A stretch of DNA of 64,000 bases, taken from NCBI GenBank assembly GCA_016184115.1, contig JACPDH010000019.1, positions 42,655 through 106,654 on the forward strand, written 5' to 3'. Below, piece after piece: positions 26,591-34,644 of this stretch. This DNA is from Acidobacteriota bacterium (GTDB lineage: Bacteria > Acidobacteriota > Thermoanaerobaculia > Gp7-AA8). Within the stretch, counting starts at the first letter, position 1. The number at the start of each line of letters is the position of its first letter. Both the position numbers and the translations under genes were made by a program. The notes under the pieces were generated by a model. The model saw only the letters and a list, made by a program, of their open reading frames with translations, did not search any database and was not told the DNA's origin.

Positions 26591-28495
26591 TCAGCGCGCT
26601 CCGCTCATTGCAGGCGTGCTCGCAACGCTGGTCTCGTTACCCCAGACGAAAATACCGAAGCCATTCGTCGCGAGATAGAGACGCTCGCCCACGAATGGAT
26701 CGGATGCGATCGAAAGTACCTGCTTGCGCGGAACGGGAAGCCGAAGCGCGTTCCACTCGCGGCGCCCGCTGAAGGGCGACACAGTCGTTTCGTGTGTGGA
26801 GAGAATCGCGCGGTCGAGCTCGCCTGCGCGCGCGACGCGCTGCGCGAGCGGTTCACTCGACTCGAGCGGAGTCCAGGCCGTTTCATTCACGAATCCGACG
26901 AGTGCTCCGTTCGACGTTCCGAAGATCACAATCCCCGCCTCGCGGCCGCTTCCAGCGAACAGGCTGCGGGCTCCTGAGGGAGCGCCTTCGATGGGCTTCC
27001 ACTCGGCGCCATCGAAGCGCGCGAGCCCCTCACCGAGCGCGTAGAGTGCTGGCCTGCCGTTCCAGCTTCCGACCGCGATGTCGAGGACGCGTGTGTAGGA
27101 GCTCTTGAGTCGATACCAGCCTCGACCGCCATCTTTCGACGTGTACACCCCTTCGCTCGTCGCAGCGAACATCCGCGCCCCCGAGTAGCGCACGATTTTC
27201 TCGACGCGTACAGGAATCAGCGGAGAGGTTGAAGGCGCCCACAGCTTACCGTCCTCGCTGTAGTAGAAGCCCTTGTCGGTACCGGCGACGAAGCGTGAAC
27301 CTTTCCCCGTCTGCACGGTGAGGGTGAGGATTTCGGGGAGCGGAGCCTCGTTAAGCCGTACCCAGCTGCTGCCGGCGTCAATCGACTCGTAGACCCCCGA
27401 TGCCGCGTTGCCGTTCACGACCGCGGTGTAGAGCCGCCCCGCGATCTCGGGATCGGCGACGACCGATGTTGCCCGAACGTTTCTCATTCCATCGCTCGAT
27501 CGGTGAAACGTCGTTCCCTGATCGGTCGAGACGTAGATACCATCACCCTCTGTGGCGAGTACGATCCGGCCCGGCCGCGCCGCGGTTAGGCCGATCGCGT
27601 TCACGACCTTCGTGTCGTCGGTGAGGCGCGTCCAGATCTTCCCCGCGTTAGCCGTAACATAGAGCCCCGCGACGGAGCCGGCGAACACCCGCGCCGGATC
27701 GGTCGGGTCGAGCTCGATCACGTGAATGCGCCGGTTGTCGAAGCCATCCCGCTGGCGCGTCCATTGATCGCCACCGTTCTTCGAGTTGTAGACCCACCCG
27801 CACGTCGACGCCCAGAGATGATCGGGGCGCTTCGCGTCGATGACGATCGTGAAGACGTCGGTATCGAGCACCATCCCCTTGCTCGCGAGCCCCCACGTCT
27901 TGCCGCCGTCTTCGCTTCGAAAGAGCTGCCGCCAGGTGCCCGCGTAGATCCGGTCGGGCGAGCGCGGGTCGATCGCGATCGATTCGACATTCGCCTGACT
28001 GGAGATTCGCGTCCAGGTCGCACCTCCATCGAACGTCTGATGAATCCCTGTCAGCCCACCGACGATCGCGTGGTTCGCGTCCGCCGGGTCGAGGGCCAGG
28101 GCCCTGGGCGAAAAATCTTCGAGCCCGGCGTCGCGCCGCGTCCAATTCCTGCCACCGTCTTCCGAGACGGCGATGACACCGCCGCCCCAGAGCCCCCAGG
28201 ATGCGGCCCAGAGACGTCCGTCGCGATCAATCGCGAGATTGTCGACCACATACTCAGGGAAAGGGTTCGAGCCGCGCGGGTCGCTCCAGGTCGCTGCCCC
28301 GTCGGTTGAGACATAGACCTCACCCAGGCTCGTGCCGGCGAAGAGACGATCAGGATTCGCGGGGTCGATGACGAGCGAGCGGACGTCGGCACCGAACAGT
28401 CCCGCGCGGCGCCACTCGGCGTCGAGCGGCAGAACCAGAGACAGAAGGAGAAGCGCGGGGAAGAGTCTACGCACGCCGAGGGTAACCACGATCAC
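26591..28495 (-). CDS. Secreted BNR/Asp-box beta-propeller protein
   Basis: 634 residues from GTG 28495 (GTG 28489 equally possible) with a signal peptide (LFPALLLLSLVLPLDA). Repeated Asp-box motifs recur roughly every 45 residues: VYVSTDGAATWS, VSEDGGRNWTR, DGGATWTR, RSEDGGKTWG, YVSTDQGTTFHR and others, predicting one or two seven-bladed propellers of the sortilin/Vps10 or Ycf48 kind. These act as binding scaffolds or, in some glycosidases, as enzymes; no catalytic motif was recognised. Co-transcribed with the LCAT-like lipoprotein. Confidence 0.85.
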   Translation of the reverse strand: MIVVTLGVRRLFPALLLLSLVLPLDAEWRRAGLFGADVRSLVIDPANPDRLFAGTSLGEVYVSTDGAATWSDPRGSNPFPEYVVDNLAIDRDGRLWAASWGLWGGGVIAVSEDGGRNWTRRDAGLEDFSPRALALDPADANHAIVGGLTGIHQTFDGGATWTRISSQANVESIAIDPRSPDRIYAGTWRQLFRSEDGGKTWGLASKGMVLDTDVFTIVIDAKRPDHLWASTCGWVYNSKNGGDQWTRQRDGFDNRRIHVIELDPTDPARVFAGSVAGLYVTANAGKIWTRLTDDTKVVNAIGLTAARPGRIVLATEGDGIYVSTDQGTTFHRSSDGMRNVRATSVVADPEIAGRLYTAVVNGNAASGVYESIDAGSSWVRLNEAPLPEILTLTVQTGKGSRFVAGTDKGFYYSEDGKLWAPSTSPLIPVRVEKIVRYSGARMFAATSEGVYTSKDGGRGWYRLKSSYTRVLDIAVGSWNGRPALYALGEGLARFDGAEWKPIEGAPSGARSLFAGSGREAGIVIFGTSNGALVGFVNETAWTPLESSEPLAQRVARAGELDRAILSTHETTVSPFSGRREWNALRLPVPRKQVLSIASDPFVGERLYLATNGFGIFVWGNETSVASTPAMSGAR

Positions 28496-28536
28496 CCCGA
28501 GACCGTATTCCTCCCGACCGCGCTACACTGCCGCCG

Positions 28537-28803
28537 ATGCGCGAGGCCGTTCGGATTGACATCCTGGAAAGCGGCGACGAGCTTCGTGAGGCCGCATCGG
28601 CCGCGGAGATCGCAGGCCGCCACACGTTGCTTCTCCGCGGCGAGAAGCCGGTCGCGATCGTGCTGTCGCATGACGAGTACCTCGCTCTCGCAGAGACCGT
28701 CGCCATCGCGGCTGACCCCGCGCTCGTCGCCCGAATCGGCGTCGCCGAACAGGAGCTCGCGAAAGGCGACGTCTATGATGCGGAGGACCTGTTTGTGGAA
28801 TGA
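28537..28803 (+). CDS. Phd/YefM-type antitoxin
   Basis: 88 residues. The N-terminal half follows the prevent-host-death pattern (ELREAASAAEIAGRHTLLLR, then GEKPVAIVLSHDEYLAL), and the acidic C-terminus (DVYDAEDLFVE) would bind the toxin. Such proteins neutralise the toxin and repress their own promoter. The toxin gene overlaps its 3' end. Divergent from the propeller gene by only 41 bases. Confidence 0.82.
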   Translation: MREAVRIDILESGDELREAASAAEIAGRHTLLLRGEKPVAIVLSHDEYLALAETVAIAADPALVARIGVAEQELAKGDVYDAEDLFVE

Positions 28804-29050
28804 CCGGCTCCGCTTCGCGGCGGTGGTGAAGGACGAGTGGGCGAGCCTCGAAGCCTCTGCCCGCGCGGAGGCGCGCGCGGCGCTCGAGAAGCTCGACGAC
28901 GACCCGATCTGCGGCGTTCCTCTCTTCGACCCGGTGCGCGGCTACTGGAGCCTGCGCACTCCGCGCCTACGCATCGTCTATCGCATCGCTGCTGAAGCGC
29001 GAACGGTTTGCGTCCTCACGATTGCTCCCGTGGAAAAGGAACCTGCATGA
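28775..29050 (+). CDS. RelE/ParE-family toxin
   Basis: About 91 residues if the start is ATG 28775 (28778 is adjacent); this overlaps the antitoxin gene by 29 bases in another frame. TTG 28793 or GTG 28826 are shorter options. The core GVPLFDPVRGYWSLRTPRLR followed by IVYRI and ending TIAPVEKEP is typical of RelE-type toxins that cleave ribosome-bound mRNA. Its stop overlaps the maf start by ATGA. Confidence 0.82.
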   Translation: MMRRTCLWNDRLRFAAVVKDEWASLEASARAEARAALEKLDDDPICGVPLFDPVRGYWSLRTPRLRIVYRIAAEARTVCVLTIAPVEKEPA

Positions 29051-29622
29051 GACTCATCCTCGCATCGGGGTCGCCCCGTCGCCGCGAGCTGCTCGGAGGC
29101 ATCGGCATAGGATTCGATGTAGTCGTCAGCGACGTCGAGGAACGGCAGGAGCCGGACGAGGCGGTCGACGCGTACGTCCGCAGGCTCGCCCGAGACAAGG
29201 GAGCCGCCGTCGCCGCGTCGCACCCTGACGCCTGGGTCCTCTCCGCGGACACCGTTGTCTTCATCGACGGCCACGTGCTCGAGAAACCCTCCTCGCGCGC
29301 CGATGCGCGCGCGATGCTGGCGAAGATCGCAGGGCGTGAGCACGTCGTCTACACCGGCGTCGCGCTCCAACACCTGCAGTCCGGATTCCTCGAAGACACA
29401 GTGACGGCATCCACGGTCCGGATGATCGATCTTTCGCCCGACGAGATCGCCTGGTACGTCGACACCGGCGAACCAATGGACAAGGCGGGCTCCTACGCGG
29501 TTCAAGGGATCGGTGCGATGTTCATCGACTCGATCGACGGAAGTTACTCCAACGTCGTCGGCCTCCCGCTCTCGGTGGTGTACGACATGCTGAAGCGGGC
29601 GGGAGTGTGGAGGAGGGAGTAG
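29047..29622 (+). CDS. maf: Maf-family nucleoside triphosphate pyrophosphatase
   Basis: 191 residues from ATG 29047. LILASGSPRRRELL at the start and SADTVVFIDG (about 72-81), with AGREHVVYTGVAL, identify the Maf/YhdE house-cleaning enzymes that hydrolyse modified or UTP/dTTP nucleotides. Unusually, the start overlaps the toxin stop, so maf is translated as the third gene of a toxin-antitoxin operon. Its stop (TAG 29620-29622) is followed after 3 bases by a 7-bp word array. Confidence 0.93.
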   Translation: MRLILASGSPRRRELLGGIGIGFDVVVSDVEERQEPDEAVDAYVRRLARDKGAAVAASHPDAWVLSADTVVFIDGHVLEKPSSRADARAMLAKIAGREHVVYTGVALQHLQSGFLEDTVTASTVRMIDLSPDEIAWYVDTGEPMDKAGSYAVQGIGAMFIDSIDGSYSNVVGLPLSVVYDMLKRAGVWRRE

Positions 29623-29625
29623 CAC

Positions 29626-29682
29626 GGAGTCCTTAGTCCTTAGTCCTCAGTCCTGAGGACTAAGGACTGAGGACTGAGGACT
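29626..29682. repeat. 7-bp word array, locus C (palindromic)
   Basis: Words GGAGTCC, TTAGTCC, TTAGTCC, TCAGTCC then TGAGGAC, TAAGGAC, TGAGGAC, TGAGGAC: four heptads followed immediately by their inverted versions, forming a near-perfect stem of about 28 bp between two convergent genes. Nearly the same words make up locus J 12 kb away. Confidence 0.8.
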
Positions 29683-29688
29683 TCAATC

Positions 29689-30675
29689 TCAGACCCGAAT
29701 CGAGTTTCGCAGGTAGAAGTTGTAGCCGCCTAACTTCTCGCGGAGCTTTGCGACGACTTCTTCCGGAAGCGGTTCGCCCGACGCGGCGACGTTTCCTTCG
29801 ACTTGGCGTGCGTTCCGCGCCCCCGGGATCACGGTCGACACCACATCGTCCGCGAGGCAGAACTTCAAGGACGCTTCCGCAAGCGACTTCGTGACTCCCG
29901 AGACGATTCCCTTCACCTCGGCGATCTTTTCCATCGCGTCGGCAAGACGCCGAGGCGTGAGAAAGTTCTGCCTAACATCATTCGTGCCGAAGTTCGTCTC
30001 TGCCGTGTACTTGCCCGAGAGAAGCCCCGATGCGAGCGGAACGCGAACGATGATCCCGCAACCCTTCGCTTTCGCGAGAGGGAAAAGGTGTTCGGCCGGC
30101 TGCTGATTGAGGACGTTGTACAGGACCTGTAGCGTGTAGCCCCAGTCGCGACGAAGCACCTCGACGCCGTCCTGAGGCGTCGTGACCGCGACCCCCCAGA
30201 AGCGGATCTTCCCCCACTCCTGCAGTTGCTCCATCGCCTCCTGAATCTCTCCCTTTTCGAGGTCGGCGATCGTCGGGTTGTGGAGCTGGTAGAGATCGAC
30301 GTAGTCGGTCCGAAGGCGTTTCAGCGATCCATCGATCGCGTAGAAGATGTGCTTTTTCGAGAAGTCCTTCTTGAACTCCCCACTCGAAGTGCGCGTGTTC
30401 CCTACCTTCGTCGAGAGAACCACCTTTTCGCGATTGCGTGAAAGCACGATTCCGAGGAGGCTCTCACTCCGCCCAAGTCCATAGATGTCGGACGTGTCGA
30501 AGAAATTCACACCGAGATCGCGCGCGCGGCGGATCGCCGCGAGCGAGTCGTCGTCAGACGTGTTGCTCCAGCCGAGCGGCACGCCGGCAATCTCGAATGG
30601 GCCCCCGATCGCCCACGAGCCGAAGCCGATCTCGCTCACGCGCAACCCGGTCCGGCCGAGTTGTCGGTAGCGCAT
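29689..30675 (-). CDS. Aldo/keto reductase
   Basis: 328 residues from ATG 30675, where MRYRQLGRTGLRVSEIG aligns with the family start; an upstream ATG (30711) adds 12 unconserved residues. The (beta/alpha)8 motifs are present: NFFDTSDIYGLGRSE with the catalytic Asp/Tyr, VVLSTKVGN with Lys, and YQLHNP with His. It reduces carbonyl compounds with NAD(P)H; substrate unknown. It follows the ligase cluster on the same strand, separated by locus D, so it might belong to that pathway (weak inference). Confidence 0.9.
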   Translation of the reverse strand: MRYRQLGRTGLRVSEIGFGSWAIGGPFEIAGVPLGWSNTSDDDSLAAIRRARDLGVNFFDTSDIYGLGRSESLLGIVLSRNREKVVLSTKVGNTRTSSGEFKKDFSKKHIFYAIDGSLKRLRTDYVDLYQLHNPTIADLEKGEIQEAMEQLQEWGKIRFWGVAVTTPQDGVEVLRRDWGYTLQVLYNVLNQQPAEHLFPLAKAKGCGIIVRVPLASGLLSGKYTAETNFGTNDVRQNFLTPRRLADAMEKIAEVKGIVSGVTKSLAEASLKFCLADDVVSTVIPGARNARQVEGNVAASGEPLPEEVVAKLREKLGGYNFYLRNSIRV

Positions 30676-30738
30676 CGAAATGTCCGGAGTCAGGGCCGCG
30701 GCCGAAGGCATGCCTGAGGTAAGGATAGCGGAAAAGCC

Positions 30739-30912
30739 AGGTCATGGGTCAAAGGTCATAAGGTAAAGCAGACAGCCTTTCGCGCGAGGGCGCGATTGCG
30801 GGTTCTCGCGTGCGATCACGGGCCGAGTCGCCGCCACCTGCGAAACTTCCCTCCGGCTTCTCCGCTCGCCTGCCTGCTTTGACCTATGACCTTTGACCTC
30901 GAACCTGCTTTA
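30739..30912. repeat. 7-bp word arrays, locus D (inverted pair)
   Basis: Left array 30739-30766: AGGTCAT, GGGTCAA, AGGTCAT, AAGGTAA. Right array 30878-30912: TTTGACC, TATGACC, TTTGACC, TCGAACC, TGCTTTA, the inverse of the left. About 110 bases lie between. The right array ends exactly at the stop codon of the ATP-grasp gene and is almost identical to locus L at 63934-63968, which also ends at a stop codon. Confidence 0.75.
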
Positions 30913-32112
30913 CGCCAGCCCCACCGTCCCACCGACCCACGTGTAGTTCTTGTTGAAGTCGACGCCGAGCATTTTGCCGCGCGAAGTGCGACAGAGGTTC
31001 TGGGCCAGGATCGGCCGAGCCTCGTCGTCGGGTCGGAAGAACATCATCCTCACTTCAACCTTGACGCCGCCACCATCGACAGCGGTAAGCACCGGCGCGT
31101 AGTCGATCTTCTCCATGATGCACCAGTCGTGGCGGTCGCGCTCCGGGATCGCTTCGATGTCGGCACGCGTCGGCTCAACGTTCACGCCGCCGCCGGCGAA
31201 CGAAAAGAGAGGCTTGAGCACGTATCGGGAAAGGTCGTCCGGGATCGACTCGAGCTCGGAAACAAATGTCGCCTTCGGCGCTGCGGGGTGATCGATGAAT
31301 GGAATCGAGTACTTTGACCAGGTCCAGTACCAGTTCGGATGCGGCGCCCATTCGACCTCGAGCGGATCGCGAAAATCGAACGGCAACGTCATCCCGCTCT
31401 TCATCAACTCGTCGAAGACGACGCGGTTGTAGATTCGCCGGACGCGTATCCGCTTCCCGTTTTCATCGCGCCGGTAGAGCCGGTTCCCTTCACGCTCGAG
31501 GTCGCTTGGGCAGACAGGATCGGCGCCGAACAGCAGGCGCGTCGCCGCGAAGTCAGGGTAGGTCTTCTGCTTCGGCGGATCGAGGTCGAGGAGGACGACT
31601 TCCTTCGGGTCGTGGCTTCCGACAATCGTGCGACGCGCGAGCTCGAGGTACGACGCGCGGTCGGGCGTGAACCAGCAGGCCCATTCGCGCGCGAGGCCTG
31701 GCATCTCCGCGAGCAACTCGCTCCAGGCGTCGCGCTGAAAGATCTCCAAAGCGGAGAGCGACGGAAAGCCCTGAAGCTCGATCAGCTTCGGTTCGAGCGC
31801 TCCGTCCGCGTCACGACAGATCGCGAAGTCGACCTGCGTGAAACTTGGAAGCGAGTCCATTCCGGGCGTGTCCCACTTCGCAGGGATCGCCTTCTTCATT
31901 TCCGCGATCTTCGCGGTGTCTGATATCTGTTCGACGACCGCGCGCGCCGCGTCCGTCAGCTTCGCGACGATGTCATCGGTGAAGAAGACCGGCGTCTCGA
32001 CCAACCTGAATTCGAAGCTGCAGCCAAGCCGCGCTTCGAGCTGCGCCTGGTAGCGCGCGTAGACACCGTCGTCGAATGCAGCGTTGAACGCCGCCCGGTA
32101 TTCTGGATGCAT
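30910..32112 (-). CDS. ATP-grasp-like ligase (probably circularly permuted), ligase cluster
   Basis: 400 residues. PKLIELQGFPSLSALE (about 108-123) looks like a metal-binding Glu/Gln element and comes before the nucleotide-binding YVLKPLFSFAGGGVNVEPT (297-315) and CIMEKID (331-337); this reversed order suggests a circularly permuted ATP-grasp, as in glutathionylspermidine synthase-type enzymes. IRVRRIYNRVVFDEL (222-236) may bind the acyl or amine substrate. Such enzymes join a carboxylate to an amine through an acyl phosphate. Last of four adjacent minus-strand genes; 36 bases behind the amidotransferase-like gene. Identification rests on motif order, not on a search. Confidence 0.65.
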   Translation of the reverse strand: MHPEYRAAFNAAFDDGVYARYQAQLEARLGCSFEFRLVETPVFFTDDIVAKLTDAARAVVEQISDTAKIAEMKKAIPAKWDTPGMDSLPSFTQVDFAICRDADGALEPKLIELQGFPSLSALEIFQRDAWSELLAEMPGLAREWACWFTPDRASYLELARRTIVGSHDPKEVVLLDLDPPKQKTYPDFAATRLLFGADPVCPSDLEREGNRLYRRDENGKRIRVRRIYNRVVFDELMKSGMTLPFDFRDPLEVEWAPHPNWYWTWSKYSIPFIDHPAAPKATFVSELESIPDDLSRYVLKPLFSFAGGGVNVEPTRADIEAIPERDRHDWCIMEKIDYAPVLTAVDGGGVKVEVRMMFFRPDDEARPILAQNLCRTSRGKMLGVDFNKNYTWVGGTVGLA

Positions 32113-32133
32113 GGGCAGGAGTCTATAAGACGA

Positions 32134-32157
32134 ACCGAGAATTGAGAATTACTCGGT
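32134..32157. repeat. 7-bp word hairpin, locus I
   Basis: Short hairpin with ACCGAG and CTCGGT ends and words CGAGAAT, TGAGAAT between. The TAA stop of the amidotransferase-like gene (32149-32151) sits inside it, and the next gene starts 21 bases downstream. Confidence 0.6.
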
Positions 32158-33225
32158 GAGCGAGGTCTTCACGCTCGCGCTATCGGCGCGCACGATGACG
32201 AGATTCTCATCGACCATTCCGAAGAGCCCTAGCGCCTCACGCCGCTCCCGGAGCATGCGATGAAGGTAAAACTCCACCGGCGCGAGGAACGTGAAGACTG
32301 ACGTGATCCGGATCGCCTCGTCGAATTCTCCCGACATGTGCTTGTCGAGCGTCCGGAGGCGGTCTTCGTACCAATCGCGGGTCACTTCGCCGCGCTCCCA
32401 CTTCGCCGCAATGACTGCCTTGATGCGGTTCCGCCCGATGACCTCCGGGTGGTGATTCACGCCAAGGAAGCGCGGCATGACCCCGTCCCGATCGCGGGCG
32501 AACTCGACCATCGTGAGCGCGTCGCCTGCCGTACCGTCCGCGGCCTGCTCATAGCTGAGCCGCGTGTAGCCGTTGCGCACGCTGTGTGGAAGCTCCACGA
32601 GATCGAAGAGCCTGTTGTCGGTGACGCGGAGCTCATTCCCTTCGGGTAGGCAGTGCAACATCCTGACGAAGAAGGGGTGCGCTTTCGCATCGTCGGTCAG
32701 CACGTTCGATACGACACCCGCGCTCTTGCCTCCGCGGCTCTCGTCGCGATGTACCGGCTCGGCGACGCGCGACCAGCGACACGCGAGTCCGTACGAATGG
32801 CAAATGGCAATCAGCGCGGCCGACTCGTCATCGAGCACCGAGTCGAAAAGCTTCCAGAGTGGCGCCTCCCAGGCAGGATCCTCGTCGATGCCTTGCGACC
32901 ACTCGGCGATGCCATCGTTCTCGCGCGGATCGAGATGCCCAGGGCCGCCGGTACCGATGAGCAACCGGAATCGTCCCGGCTTCGGCACCAGCAGCGAACG
33001 ACGCACGTCATAGCTGATCACGCGCACCGCGAGCCTCGCATCGGCGAGAGGCGCGACGATCTCGTTCGCCATGTGGCGGAGATGTTGCACCACGGCGTCG
33101 TGCCCGAGGTTGTGCCACCCATGGTTCATGTCGAGCACGGCGATGTCGAGGTATCGCGGATCGGCCGGAAGGTCGTCCTCGGGGCGCTCAACGCGGTGGT
33201 ATGAAAAGGTGTCGGTCTGGATCAC
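32149..33225 (-). CDS. Class I glutamine-amidotransferase-like protein, ligase cluster
   Basis: 358 residues from GTG 33225. A Rossmann-like domain with LLIGTGGPGHLDP (88-100), the nucleophile elbow AICHSYGLA with Cys142, and GVNHHPEVIG with His259 and Glu261 gives a complete Cys-His-Glu triad of class I glutamine amidotransferases. The normal G-x-C-x-G elbow lacks its first Gly. The long C-terminal region (270-358) is not part of the standard domain. It could deliver ammonia from glutamine to a neighbouring ligase, or hydrolyse a gamma-glutamyl amide. Separated from the GCS2 gene by a 55-bp perfect palindrome. Confidence 0.75.
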   Translation of the reverse strand: MIQTDTFSYHRVERPEDDLPADPRYLDIAVLDMNHGWHNLGHDAVVQHLRHMANEIVAPLADARLAVRVISYDVRRSLLVPKPGRFRLLIGTGGPGHLDPRENDGIAEWSQGIDEDPAWEAPLWKLFDSVLDDESAALIAICHSYGLACRWSRVAEPVHRDESRGGKSAGVVSNVLTDDAKAHPFFVRMLHCLPEGNELRVTDNRLFDLVELPHSVRNGYTRLSYEQAADGTAGDALTMVEFARDRDGVMPRFLGVNHHPEVIGRNRIKAVIAAKWERGEVTRDWYEDRLRTLDKHMSGEFDEAIRITSVFTFLAPVEFYLHRMLRERREALGLFGMVDENLVIVRADSASVKTSLTE

Positions 33226-33321
33226 GGGTAGGGTCGGTCCTCTTAACGCGCCATGAACCCGGGGGTGCCCGGTGAGATTCCAGAAGCCGAGCGGCCGTTT
33301 GGTTTGGCTCGGCGTCTGCGT

Positions 33322-33442
33322 GGTAGAGAAACCCCGAAGTTAGAAGTTAGAACGCTGAATTGTGAATCCAGAAAGGGAACCCTGCCTCCTTTCTGGATTC
33401 ACAATTCAGCGTTCTAACTTCTAACTTCGGGGTTTCTCTACC
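33322..33442. repeat. Perfect 55-bp inverted repeat built of 7-bp words, locus E
   Basis: Arms 33322-33376 and 33388-33442 are exact reverse complements, with an 11-base loop. Within the left arm the heptads CGAAGTT, AGAAGTT, AGAACGC, TGAATTG, TGAATCC, AGAAAGG all fit N-G-A-A-N-N-N. The right arm ends one base before the stop codon of the GCS2 gene. RNA from either strand would form an extremely stable rod. Confidence 0.9.
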
Positions 33443-33443
33443 C

Positions 33444-34610
33444 CTACCCCACCACGTCTCTCTCCGTCTCTTCGATCATGTAATCGACGACTTTGCGGAG
33501 GTCCTTCGTTTCCTCGAAGACGCGCAGCTGCCGGTCGGCGCCCGTCCGCATCTTTCTGATCTCGCGGACGTAATAGACCTCCTTGCGGGAGCCGAGCTCG
33601 TCGACGCAGTCGTCGATGAACTCGAGAATCTCGTCGAGCAGTGCCTCGGTCGGTACTTCACAGCGCTTGCCGAAGTCGATCAGTTTCCCGTCGATGCCCC
33701 AGCGCGCCGCACGGTTCTTGTTCTCCATGAGGAGCGGCTTGCGGTAGTCGCGCCACGCCATGTTCCGGCTGTGAAGCTTCCACAGCTTGAGCGTGAGCGC
33801 CTGGAAGAGAGCCGCGAAGCAGATTGCCTCGTCGACGCGCATCGGCGCGTCGCAGACGCGGTACTCGAGCGTCGGAAAAAACGGATGCGCGCGCACGTCC
33901 CACCAGATCTTCTTCCCGTTGTCGATCGAGCCGGTCGCGACCAGCAGGTCGACGAACCCTTCGTACTCAGACCAGGAGCGAAAGTGTTCGGGAAGGCCCG
34001 TGCGCGGAAAACGCTCAAAGACCTTCGCGCGGTAGCTCTTCCATCCAGTGTTCTCGCCGCACCAGAACGGAGAGTTCACCGAGAGCGCGAAGATGTGCGG
34101 GAGGAAGTAGCTGACGTTGTTCATCAGGGCGATCCGCGTTTCGTTGTCTTCGACGGCGACGTGGACGTGGAGCCCGAAGATCAGGTTCGCCCGGGCAATC
34201 GTCTGCAGGTCGCGCACGATCTGCTCGTAGCGAGCGCCCGGCGTGATCCCTACGTTCTTCCAGTGCGTGATCGGATGCGTGCCACCCGAGGCGATGCGGA
34301 GGCCTCGGTCGCGCGTGAGGCGGATGATCTCGCCGCGAAGGCGGACGACCTCGGCGCGCGCCTCCTGAATGTTCGCGCAGATGTTGCTCCCGACTTCGAT
34401 GACCGATTGGTGCATCTCGACTTTGAACTGCTCGCCGAGCCGCTTCTCGCCCTCCGTGTAGAGCTCCTGGATGTGCGACTTGAGCTCGCGGGTCTCAGGA
34501 TCGATGAGCTGGAACTCCTCCTCGATTCCTAGCGTGAGCGACGGACGTCGAATACCAGCGCTCGGTCCCGGCGCGCCGGCGTTCTCGACCTTCTCGATCA
34601 ACGGATCCAT
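33444..34610 (-). CDS. GCS2-type carboxylate-amine ligase (YbdK-like), ligase cluster
   Basis: 388 residues from ATG 34610, preceded by GGGAGGGG; a frame extension to 34640 is rejected. LTLGIEEEFQLID (25-37) is the signature of glutamate-cysteine ligase family 2, followed by the conserved GGTHPITHW, NLIFGLHVHVAV and LPHIFALSVNSPFWCGENTGW stretches (quoted in parts). Family members such as YbdK have weak gamma-glutamyl-cysteine ligase activity and many probably use other substrates. It sits 4 bases from the first ATP-grasp gene, so it is translationally linked to it. Confidence 0.88.
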   Translation of the reverse strand: MDPLIEKVENAGAPGPSAGIRRPSLTLGIEEEFQLIDPETRELKSHIQELYTEGEKRLGEQFKVEMHQSVIEVGSNICANIQEARAEVVRLRGEIIRLTRDRGLRIASGGTHPITHWKNVGITPGARYEQIVRDLQTIARANLIFGLHVHVAVEDNETRIALMNNVSYFLPHIFALSVNSPFWCGENTGWKSYRAKVFERFPRTGLPEHFRSWSEYEGFVDLLVATGSIDNGKKIWWDVRAHPFFPTLEYRVCDAPMRVDEAICFAALFQALTLKLWKLHSRNMAWRDYRKPLLMENKNRAARWGIDGKLIDFGKRCEVPTEALLDEILEFIDDCVDELGSRKEVYYVREIRKMRTGADRQLRVFEETKDLRKVVDYMIEETERDVVG

Positions 34611-34644
34611 CGGGTCCCCTCCCGCGGCGTCGCGCCGCACCCCG

